NCBI GenBank assembly: GCA_963762525.1
Contig: CAVXKT010000002.1
Coordinates: 496,001 to 560,000, forward strand
From: DATFDN01 sp963762525
GTDB taxonomy: Bacteria; Pseudomonadota; Alphaproteobacteria; Acetobacterales; Acetobacteraceae
Direction: 5' to 3'
Length of the DNA stretch: 64,000 nucleotides
Shown here one piece after another: positions 26,300 to 34,154 of the stretch (positions are counted from its first letter, which is position 1; each line of letters opens with the position of its first letter). The translations under genes and the position numbers were made by a program. The notes below the pieces were generated by a model, which was given only the letters and a program-made list of their open reading frames with translations, was not told the origin of the DNA and made no database searches.

Positions 26300-27228
26300 C
26301 CGCGCTCGCGCCGCTGCCGGCGGCCGCCGGGGTCGCTTTCGTGATGAACTCCGGCGGCGACTCGATCAGCCTGCTCGACATGGCCAGCGGGCGCGAGGTC
26401 TCCCGCATTCCGGCGCTGCGCGAGCCGCATCACTGGGCGCTGGCGCCGGACGGCCAGCACGCTGGTGGTGGGCGATTTCGGCGGGTAACGCGCTGCTGCT
26501 GCTCGACCCCGAGACCGGGGCGCTGCGACGGCGGGTGACGGTCCCGGACCCCTACCAGCTCGGCTTCAGCCCCGACGGCAAGCGGCTGGTCGTGAACGGC
26601 CTGGCCCGCAACCAGGTGGACGTTTACGACGCCGGCACCTACGCGCTGCTGAAGCGGTTTCCGGTCCGCTCGATGCCGAGCCATCTGGCCTTCGCGCCCG
26701 AACTCGGGGCGGGTGTTCGTGACGCTCCAGGGCACCAACCGGCTCGCCGCGTTCGACCTGATCGCGATGCGCAAGCTGTGGGAGGAGCCGGTCGGCAATA
26801 CCCCGGCCGGCGTGCTGTGGCATGACGGGCACCTGCTGGTTGCCGATATGGGGACCGATCACCTGGCGGAAGTCGATCCCGCGGACGGGCGCGTGCTGCG
26901 CCGTATCGTCACCGGCAAGGGCGCGCATAATTTGTTCCTGTCGCCCGACGGGCAAACGATCTGGGTCAACAACCGCGTCGGCGGCACCACCACGGAGCTC
27001 GACGCGAAGACGCTCACCCCGATCCGCAGCTTCCGCATCGCCGGCGGACCCGACGATCTCGGCTTCGCGCCGGATGGCAAACTTTGGATCACTCGCCGGT
27101 TCGCCGAATTGGTCGCCGTCCTCGATCCGGCGAGCGGCGAGGTGACGACCCTGCCCGCCGGCCGCTCGCCGCACGGCATCTTCCTCAATCCGAAGGCGTC
27201 GGCGGCGAAGGCGGCGGCGCGCAGCTGA
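26260..27228 (+). CDS. YncE-like secreted beta-propeller protein, three frameshifts
   Basis: The protein has a signal-peptide-like start (RLTSLLLGVLTALAPLPAAAG) then repeated YVTN-type blades: FVMNSGGDSISLLDMASGREV, GFSPDGKRLVVNGLARNQVDVYD, VADMGTDHLAEVDPADGRVLR and LGFAPDGKLWITRRF. Three single extra bases at about 26458 (C), 26487 (G) and 26705 (G) break it; removing them gives one ~320-residue protein. No ATG or GTG is available in the first frame, so TTG at 26260 is proposed. It probably acts in the periplasm. TGA of this gene overlaps the ATG of the next (TGATG). Confidence 0.75.
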
Positions 27229-28187
27229 TGGGCGATCCGTTCGACCTCGCCGCCGGCTGGATCCAGGAGCACGCGCTGCTGCCGCTGCTCTACGCGCTCG
27301 GGCTGATGCGCTGGGAGGATTTCGCGTACGGCTGGGCGCTGTTCGCAATTTATGGTGCGGCGCAAGTGGCGGCGACCTTCGCGGTGTGCGTGCCGCTGGA
27401 GCGCTGGCGGCCGGTAGAGCGATGGCCCGACCGGCGGGGGATCGCGGTCGATGTGCTCTATACGCTGCTCTCGCGCGTCGGCATCCTGCCGCTGGTGACG
27501 TTCGTGCTGTTCTATCAGGCGCAGGTGGCGCTGAACGGGTGGCTCGCCGACCGCGGCTGGACGCCGCCGATGCTGGAAACCGGGTTCCCGTTCCTCCTCG
27601 GCCGACCGGTCGTGACCTTCCTGTGCTACGCGATCATCCTCGATGCCGCCGATTACCTGCGCCATCGACTGTCGCACGCGCTCGGCTGGTGGTGGGCGCT
27701 GCACGCGCTGCACCATGCACAGCCGCGCATGACCTTCTGGTCCGACGATCGCAACCACCTGCTGGACGACCTGATCGGCTTCGTCTGGTTCGCGGCGGTG
27801 GCGCTGGCGATCGGCATCCCGCCCCTGCAATTCCCCTTGCTGGTTCTGGTGCTGCGCTTCGTCGAAAGCCTCTCGCACGCCAATACGCGGGTCTCGTTCG
27901 GCCGGCTCGGCGAGCGGCTGCTGGTCTCGCCGCGCTTTCATCGCGCGCATCACGGGGTTGGCGCGGCGGGACGGCGGAGCTGCAATTTCGGTGCGGTGCT
28001 GCCGTGGTGGGACATGCTGTTCGGCACCGCCGATTTTTCCCGCGTCTACCGCCCGACCGGGGTGACCGGGGCGAGGTCGCTCTCGAGCGGCTCGTACCTG
28101 CGTCAGCAATGGGCCGGCGTGTGCGGCCTCGCCGCAGCCCTCATTCGTCTCCCTCTCCGCCCCTCGGGGCGGAGAGGGCCGGGGTGA
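27228..28187 (+). CDS. Fatty acid hydroxylase/sterol desaturase-family membrane protein
   Basis: About 319 residues with at least four membrane segments and the three His clusters of the di-iron hydroxylase family: HRLSH, HALHHAQ and HRAHHG. Such enzymes hydroxylate or desaturate lipids using oxygen. The ATG overlaps the propeller stop (TGATG), so the pair is coupled. The last ~20 residues (LPLRPSGRRGPG) are encoded by a GC-rich hairpin repeat at 28151-28187 and the true end may be earlier. Lipid, hopanoid or lipid A modification would fit the surface-glycan surroundings; the substrate is open. Confidence 0.82.
   Translation: MGDPFDLAAGWIQEHALLPLLYALGLMRWEDFAYGWALFAIYGAAQVAATFAVCVPLERWRPVERWPDRRGIAVDVLYTLLSRVGILPLVTFVLFYQAQVALNGWLADRGWTPPMLETGFPFLLGRPVVTFLCYAIILDAADYLRHRLSHALGWWWALHALHHAQPRMTFWSDDRNHLLDDLIGFVWFAAVALAIGIPPLQFPLLVLVLRFVESLSHANTRVSFGRLGERLLVSPRFHRAHHGVGAAGRRSCNFGAVLPWWDMLFGTADFSRVYRPTGVTGARSLSSGSYLRQQWAGVCGLAAALIRLPLRPSGRRGPG
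28151..28187. repeat. GC-rich hairpin repeat, CCCTCTCCGCCCC family
   Basis: CCCTCTCCGCCCC (28151-28163), two bases, then its perfect complement GGGGCGGAGAGGG (28166-28178), followed by CCGGGGTGAG. The same unit occurs near 28264, 42971 and 54730. It overlaps the 3' end of the hydroxylase gene. Confidence 0.8.
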
Positions 28188-28204
28188 GGCGGGGCGCGCC
28201 GCGA

Positions 28205-30467
28205 TCAGCGCGCGGCGGGTTGGGCCGCGGACGCAGTGCGCTCGGCCGAGCTAACGGCACTATCCCCCACCTCACCCCGGCCCTCTCCGTCCCCGAGACG
28301 CGGAGAAGGAGTTTGGCGGCCCGCGGGTTGGGTCAGCGCCAGCGCCTCCAGCAAGCCGTCGCGCATCGCCTCGCGGCTGAAGCGCGTGCGCGCGTAAGCG
28401 AGGTGCGCGGCGCACCGGGCCCGCCACAGCGCGTCGTCGGCGAGCAGTCGGCATGCGGCGTCGGCAAAGCCCACCGCATCGTCGGCGACGTCGGCGCCCA
28501 AGCCCGGCAAGCCCTGGGCACCGATCGTGGTCGTAACCACCGGCACGCCGGCGGCCAGCGCCTCCACGACTTTCAGCTTCACGCCGGCGCCGAAGCGGAG
28601 CGGCGCCACCGCGACGCGGGCCGAGGCATAGAGCCGGCTCAGCTCGGCCGGCGCGACGTCGGCGCGGATCGCGACGTCCGGCCCGGCCAAATCCCAGACC
28701 CGATCGGTCGCGCTCGAACCGGCGGCGATCAGCCGCGCCGCCGGAACGCGGGTCCGGATCAGCGGCAGCACGTCGCGCACGAACCAGGCCAGCGCCTCGT
28801 AATTGGGGGCGTGAGCAAAGCCGCCGACAAACAGCATCAAGGCGCCTTCGGGCGGGGTGCGATCGGCGCCGAACTCGGCGAAAGCGAAGGCCGGCACGGC
28901 ACGCGCGCCGACGCTCGGCGCGACCAGGCGGACAAACCCCGCCTCCTCCTCCGAGGGATAGAGGACCTGGTCGACCGCCCGCCAGATCCAGCGCTCCAGG
29001 CGTTCCAGTCGCGCCGCCTCGCTGAGCAGCCCCGGCTCGCCGGTAAGCGCGAATTGCGCGCGCACGCGGCGAAAATGCAGGTCATGCCCGTAATAGGCGA
29101 CCGGCGCCGGGCTGTGGCGACGAATGATGCCGAGATGCGCGGCGGCGACCTCCGGGCGGCTCAGCAGCACGCGATCCAGCTCCGCCCCGTTCTCCGCCAT
29201 CCAGGCCGCGAACGCTTCCGGGCCGCCGCCGATGACCTCGATTCCCAGGTCCTGAATGGGCCGGACGTAGTCGCGCCCGGGGCGCACCACCTCCACCCAC
29301 AGCTTCACGATCGCCCCGCCGGCCCGCAACGTGCGCAGGAAGGCCAGCATGGTTTGTGAGCCCGCATCGCGATCGGGCTCCGGCGCGCAGTGATCGATCA
29401 CCAGCACCAGTGTCCGGTCGGCGGCGTGATCGCGCGCGCGCATCCGGCGCGTGTCCGCCGGCATGTGCCGGCCGGCCAGCACCGCCGCCCAGCGGTCGCG
29501 GAAGCGGTCGCGGTTGACCAGCTGGTAGGCCTTGACGCCGCACACCGGGTCGGTGCCGTGCGACGCCCCCTCGATATGCACCACCTCCGAGCGCGGCTGA
29601 TAGAGCGTCGCCCGCCCACGCGCGCGGAGCCGGAAGGCAAGATCGGCATCCTCGTAATAGGCCGGCGCGTAGAGCGGATCGAAGCCGCCCAAATCCTCGA
29701 ACAGCGCCCGGCGCACCATCAGGCTGGCGCCGGAGCAGTAGTCCACCTCGCGGACGTAGTTGTATTCCGGCTTGGCGGGATCGTCGCCCCGGCCGTAATT
29801 CGCCCCCGTTGCATCGCGCCAGATGATGCCGCCCGCCTCCTGCAGGCGCCCGTCGGGAAACAGCAGCTTCGAGCCGGCGGCGCCGGCATCGGGGCGCGCC
29901 CGCAGCAGCGCGAGCAGCGCGTCGAGCCAGCCCGGCCGCACCTCGGTATCGTTGTTGAGGAACAGCAGGAATTCCCCGCGCGCGAAGCCGGCGGCGTGGT
30001 TGCAGGCGCCGATGAAGCCGAGATTGCGCGGCGTGACCGAGCAGCCGCAGGCCGGGCAGGCGCCGCAGCCGTCGCAGTCCGAAGTCGCCGGAGGCATCGT
30101 CCACGACGATCACCTCGATCGGTGCCTCGGGCGGCGCAGCCGCGATCGCGGCGAGGCAGTTGCGGGTGAGCCACACCTGGCCGTAGCTCGGCACGATGAC
30201 AGAGACGACCGGGGCCGGACTGCTCGGCACCGCCCGCAGCCGCGGACGAGTGCGCGCCCCGGCCGAGCGCAGCCGGCGCGCGCGCAGCCACCAGCCCAGC
30301 TCTCCCGGCAGCCGCAAGGTCAGCGCCCAAAGCAGGAGCCGGAGGATGCGGCGGAGGGCCACGGCCAGCCGATCGCGGGCACGCCCGAACCCGAACAGGC
30401 ACCGTTCCAGACGCCCCGCTTCGGCGGTATCGGCCTGATTCGGCTGCATTCCCGACCTCTTGCTCAT
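28205..30467 (-). CDS. GT2-GT4 two-domain glycosyltransferase, frameshifted
   Basis: A ~750-residue protein. Near the start there is a GT-A domain: VSVIVPSYGQVWLTRNCLAAI, VIVVDDASGD, ARGEFLLFLNNDTEVRPGW (the DxD region) and YYEDADLAFRLRARG. After a linker comes a GT-B/GT4 domain ending with VAPLRFGAGVKLKVVEALAAGVPVV. One extra G near 30044 divides it; without it the join reads GLRLLVTPRNLGFIGACNHAA. Two active sites in one chain suggest two successive sugars in a surface glycan. The last ~30 residues are read from a hairpin repeat at 28262-28314, so the natural end is uncertain. Confidence 0.8.
28262..28314. repeat. GC-rich hairpin repeat, imperfect copy
   Basis: CACCTCACCCCGGCCCTCTCCG, then GTCCCCGAGACGCGGAGAAGGAG: an imperfect copy of the unit at 28151, on the same strand and inside the reading frame of the glycosyltransferase C-terminus. 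The two copies flank the convergent gene ends. Confidence 0.7.
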
Positions 30468-30706
30468 CCGCGGCGCAGACTACGGGAGCAATGGTCGAGA
30501 AATCGTTAGCGCGGCGTGACCGAGCGCGGCGATCTTGCGCTCACGGATAATTTCCCGAAGCCGGTCGGCGTTCCGAAATGTTGCCGCATTTCCTTCAAGG
30601 TATGGCCGCCATCGGCACCTTATTTGCTCTCAGACGCTGGCTTCCTCCCCCAACGCGAGCGCGCCGCCAGCATCGGTTGTTCCAGGCGCGCCGCCACCTT
30701 GGCCCC
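30468..30706 (+). other. Intergenic space, possible small RNA ending at a terminator
   Basis: No convincing protein is present. Both neighbouring genes are transcribed leftward, yet a strong plus-strand terminator ends this space at 30730. That implies a plus-strand transcript of at most ~240 nt starting within it. I do not recognise 6S RNA, SRP RNA, tmRNA or a tRNA here, and no clear promoter can be defended. Confidence 0.35.
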
Positions 30707-30730
30707 GCCCCGCAAGGAGCGGGGCTTTTT
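30707..30730 (+). terminator. Rho-independent terminator
   Basis: GCCCCGC (30707-30713), loop AAGGA, GCGGGGC (30719-30725), then TTTTT. The seven-base-pair GC stem plus T-run is a textbook intrinsic terminator for plus-strand transcription, although no plus-strand protein gene lies just upstream. Confidence 0.8.
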
Positions 30731-30769
30731 ATGGCCGTTCTCGTCCGGACGACGGGTAATTCCAAAGCG

Positions 30770-30851
30770 GTAGGGCGGAGAAGCAAAGCGCAGTCCGCCG
30801 GCCCCTTGGGTTCGGCAAAAAGGCGGAATGCGCTGCGTTTTTCCGCCCTAC
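30770..30851. repeat. Long inverted repeat, GTAGGGCGGA family
   Basis: The outer arms GTAGGGCGGA (30770) and TCCGCCCTAC (ending 30851) pair, and the inner arms AGCGCAGTCCGCC and GGCGGAATGCGCT continue the stem around a ~20-nt centre. Palindromes of this GGCGGAATGCGC/CCGCCCTAC sort are spread through many proteobacterial genomes as non-coding mobile-like units. It abuts the 3' end of the PAS gene. Confidence 0.7.
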
Positions 30852-30852
30852 T

Positions 30853-31307
30853 CTATGACGACGCCTCCTCACCCGTCCGCGACTTCAGCGCCGCCAGCTC
30901 CTTTTGCAGCGCCCGCACCTGCTCGAAGCGCGCCGTTGCGTCGCGCATGATGGCGGCGATGCCCTCCATGGCGCCGTCTTCGTCGTGCAGCGGGATGATG
31001 GTGAACTCCACCGAGAGCCGGGCGCCGCTCCGGTGCTGGGCGGGAACGGCGAGCACGTCGCCGGCGCCGTAGCGCGAATGGCCGGTGCGCATGGTCTCGC
31101 GAAAGCCGCTCCAATGCCGTCGCGCGCAGGCGTTCGGGGATGATGAGGTCGAGCGACTGGCCCAAGCGCCTCGGCGGCCGTATATCCGAACAGGCGCTCC
31201 GCACCGTCGTTCCAGAACTGGATCATGCCTTCCGCGTCGGCCACCACCAGCGCATCCGGCAGGCCGCGCAGCAACGCGGGCGCGAGGCGTTCGGGATCGA
31301 AGCTCAT
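30853..31307 (-). CDS. Single PAS-domain protein, two frameshifts
   Basis: The reconstructed ~150-residue protein begins MSFDPERLAPALLRGLPDALV, continues FWNDGAERLFGYTAAEALGQSLDLIIPERLR, then VEFTIIPLHDEDGAMEGIAAIMRDATARFEQ and a short coiled tail. That is one PAS/PAC fold with no kinase, cyclase or helix-turn-helix output. An extra C near 31161 and a compensating loss near 31120 break it. Its ATG overlaps the stop of the lipoprotein gene by 4 nt. It could be a small redox or ligand sensor acting on a partner elsewhere. Confidence 0.75.
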
Positions 31308-31741
31308 GATTGCCGGCGCAGCAGCATGGCGTAGGAACAGGGCGGCACGTAGTAGTCGATGACGCCGCGAAAGACATTGCCCTCGAAATGCCCGACGATG
31401 GTGTTGCGGCCGTAGATCATCCGCAGCCCGCCTTGGTCGCCGATAGTTCCCCGAAACGGACCGAACATCACCTGCCGCCCGACGACGCGGAAATCGCCGC
31501 CGCGCCGAAACTCCGGACAGCGCGCGCCGGCGCTGTCCAACGCCTGCGCGCTGCCGGCATAGAGCCCGTCATGGCCGAAGGCGCCGGACGGCGCCGGCCC
31601 GGGAACCGGGACCGTTCCGATGCCGGGAAGGGTGATGTACGAGGCACGCAGCTCCAGCGGTCCGCCGCCGGGCGGCGTTGTATAGACCTCGGTGCAGGCG
31701 GCGAGCGTCGCGCACATGATCGCCAGGATCGGCAGGCGCAT
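31304..31741 (-). CDS. Putative lipoprotein of unknown function
   Basis: A 145-residue protein with a lipoprotein signal: MRLPILAIMCATLAACTEVY, where LAAC is the lipobox and the Cys would be lipidated. The rest is Gly/Pro rich with YITLPGIGTVPVPG, a middle section RCPEFRRGGDFRVVGRQVMFGPFRGTIGDQGGLRMIYG, and a Cys near the end (YVPPCSYAMLL). The two remaining cysteines could form a disulfide in the periplasm. I recognise no family. It is translationally coupled to the PAS gene and divergent from the DUF1028 gene by 103 nt. Confidence 0.75.
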   Translation of the reverse strand: MRLPILAIMCATLAACTEVYTTPPGGGPLELRASYITLPGIGTVPVPGPAPSGAFGHDGLYAGSAQALDSAGARCPEFRRGGDFRVVGRQVMFGPFRGTIGDQGGLRMIYGRNTIVGHFEGNVFRGVIDYYVPPCSYAMLLRRQS

Positions 31742-31844
31742 CAGCGGTCCTCCGTGTGCGGGAGGGAATGCGCCGGCGGGAGGGCCGCCGCAAGGCGCGA
31801 CGAGCGGGCTTGCCTCGGTGCCGGCGGCGCAAGATCATCGGGCC

Positions 31845-32558
31845 ATGACCTTCTCGATCCTCGCCCGCGACGCCGAAACGGGCGCCATCGGGGCCGCCGT
31901 CGCCTCGCGCTTCTTCGCCGTCGGCGCGATGTGTCTGCATGTGGAGGGCGGGGTGGCGGCGCTCTCGACGCAAGCCCTGGTGAACCCGATGTACGGGATC
32001 GAGGCGATGCCGCGCCTGCGCGCCGGCGAGAACCCGGGCGCGGTCCTGGCGGCGCTGGTCACGCCCGACCCCGGCCGCGCGCAGCGGCAATTCCATATTC
32101 TGGACGCCGGCGGGCGGGTCGCGCAGCACACCGGCGAGGGCTGCATCGACTGGGCGGGACACGTTGCCGGCGTCGATGTCTCGGTCGCCGGCAACATGCT
32201 GGCGGGCCCCGATGTGGTGGCGCGCACGCGCGACGCCTTCCTCGCCGCCCGCGGCTCGCTCGCCGAGCGCCTGCTCGCGGCAATGGAGGCCGGCGAGGCG
32301 GCGGGCGGCGACCGGCGCGGCAAGCAATCGGCGGCGCTCCGCATCTGCACGCGCGACCCCTACCCCGATCTCGACATCCGCGCCGACGACCATCCCGATC
32401 CGTTGGCCGAATTGCGGCGCCTGCTGCGCGTGAGCGGGGAGCGTTTTGCGGTCTTCCGTCGCCTGCTGGCGGGGACGGACAGCCGCTGGGGCGTGCATGA
32501 CCGCGCGGTGATCGACGCCATCATCGCCCGCGACGCGCGACCGCCGGGCGAAGCCTGA
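31845..32558 (+). CDS. DUF1028 (Ntn-hydrolase-like) protein
   Basis: 237 residues beginning MTFSILARDAETGAIGAAVASRFFAVG and continuing EGGVAALSTQALVNPMYG, WAGHVAGVDVSVAGNML and KQSAALRI, the conserved blocks of DUF1028. The family is predicted to have an Ntn-hydrolase fold and is often found with peptidases or peptide uptake genes. That fits here, as an oligopeptide-type binding protein gene starts 29 nt later. ATG at 31845 is preferred over the longer frame because the family starts TFSI. The enzymatic reaction is not known. Confidence 0.88.
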   Translation: MTFSILARDAETGAIGAAVASRFFAVGAMCLHVEGGVAALSTQALVNPMYGIEAMPRLRAGENPGAVLAALVTPDPGRAQRQFHILDAGGRVAQHTGEGCIDWAGHVAGVDVSVAGNMLAGPDVVARTRDAFLAARGSLAERLLAAMEAGEAAGGDRRGKQSAALRICTRDPYPDLDIRADDHPDPLAELRRLLRVSGERFAVFRRLLAGTDSRWGVHDRAVIDAIIARDARPPGEA

Positions 32559-32587
32559 GCAACGATCGAAAACGGGGAGCGAAACCA

Positions 32588-34113
32588 ATGCGCCGCACCG
32601 TCCGCCTGTTGGCCTGTGCCATGTTGCTGCTGCCACTCGCCGAGCCGGGCGGCCGGGGCGCAGGAGAAGACGCTGCGCATCGGGCTGCGCGAAGACCCCG
32701 ACCTGCTCGATCCCACGCTCGGGTCAAGCTATGTGGGACGGCTGGTGTTCGCCGCGATGTGCGACAAGCTGTTCGACATCGACGCCAAGCTGCAGATCGT
32801 GCCGCAGCTCGCCACCGGCTACGAATACAAGGACGATCCGACGCATCTCTTGATCCACCTCCGCCCGAACGTGAAATTTCAGGACGGCGAGCCGGTGGAC
32901 GCCGAGGCGGTGAAGGTCACGCTGATGCGCGACCTGACCGCCAAGGGCTCGATGCGACGCACCGAGATAAACTCGATCGACAGCATCGACGTGGTCGATC
33001 CGCTCACCGTGCAGCTCAACCTCAAAACCCCGGACGCGCCGCTGATCGCGCAGCTGGCCGATCGCTCCGGCATCGTGCTGCCGCCCAAGGTGCTGGCGCA
33101 GGAGGGCGATAAGTTCGGCCTGCATCCGGTCTGCTCCGGCCCGTTCAGCTTCGTCGAGCGGGTGCCGCAGGACCGCATCGTGCTGCAACGCTTCCCCGGA
33201 TATTGGAACGCCGGCGCCATCCATGTGGACCGCGTGGTTTACCTGCCCAACCCGAACCCGTCGGTGCGGCTCGCCAACCTGCAAGCCGGCGCGCTCGACA
33301 TCGTCGAGTATATCGTGCCGACCGACATCCCGGCGGTGAAGAAGGATCCGAACCTCAAGCTCGCGCTCGGCGACAGTCTCTTCTACACCGGCATCACCTT
33401 CAACGTCGGCAACGGTCCGCGCGCCGACACGCCGATCGGCAAGAGCGCGCTGGTGCGCCAGGCGTTCGAGCTGGCGCTGGATCGCCAGGCCATCATTCAG
33501 GTGGTCTATGACGGGCTCTATATCCCGGTGGCGCAGGCGAACTCACCGGCCTCGCCCTACTATATCCAATCGGTGCAGCCGCCGCCGCGCGACGTCGCCA
33601 AGGCCAAGGCGCTGCTGAAGCAGGCCGGGGTGACGACGCCGGTTCCGGTGGCGCTGACCGTCACCAACAACGCCGACAGCCAGCAGAGCGGGGTGGTGAT
33701 CCAGGCGATGGCGCGCGAGGCCGGGTTCGACGTGAAGCTGACGGCGATGGAGTTCGCGTCTTCCCTTCAAGCCGGCTACGGCGGCCGCTTCGAGGCTTAC
33801 CAGATCGGCTGGTCGGGTCGGGTGGACCCGGACGGCAACATGTATCAATTCCTGCACACCGGCGGCACCTTCAACTACGGCCACTATTCGAACGCCAACA
33901 TGGACAGCTTGCTGGACCAGGCGCGGCAGGCCAGCAAACCGGAACAGCGGAAGACGCTCTACGCCAAGGTGTGGGAGCAGCAGCGCGCCGACATGCCGCT
34001 GATCTACATGTGGATCGGCAAGAACAGCGTCGGGATGCGCAAGAACGTGGAGGGCTTCGTGCAGATCCCGGACGGCATCATCCGGCTGCAGGGAGTGAGC
34101 CTGGGCGCCGTAG
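32588..34113 (+). CDS. ABC transporter substrate-binding protein, family 5 (peptide/nickel type)
   Basis: A ~500-residue periplasmic protein. The signal MRRTVRLLACAMLLLPLAEP is in one frame and the mature start AGAQEKTLRIGLREDPDLLDPTL in another; one extra G near 32655 accounts for it. SBP_bac_5 landmarks are HLRPNVKFQDGEPVDAEAVK and SGRVDPDGNMYQFLHTGG. The frame then runs on far past the expected end; TAG at 34111-34113, one frame over, immediately before a CCCTCACCC repeat, is probably the real stop. No permease or ATPase genes follow, so the rest of the transporter is elsewhere. Confidence 0.82.
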
Positions 34114-34152
34114 CCCTCACCCGGCGCAGCGCGCCAGCGCGGCGGGTGAGGG
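34114..34152. repeat. Hairpin repeat, CCCTCACCCGG family
   Basis: CCCTCACCCGGCGC, then GCGCGCCAGCGCG and GGCGGGTGAGGG: an imperfect hairpin between the convergent ends of the binding-protein gene and rne. A longer relative lies between gltD and gltB, and solo CCCTCACCC pieces occur near 12371 and 42155. Confidence 0.7.
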
Positions 34153-34154
34153 GG

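Noticed and set aside
27386..29359. 657-residue plus-strand frame across the hydroxylase and glycosyltransferase
   Set aside because: It is a shifted or antisense frame over two recognisable genes and crosses a hairpin repeat; composition is low-complexity.
30516..30773. 85-residue plus-strand frame before the terminator
   Set aside because: No ribosome site, no conserved motif, and the frame runs through the terminator hairpin; a non-coding RNA is more likely.
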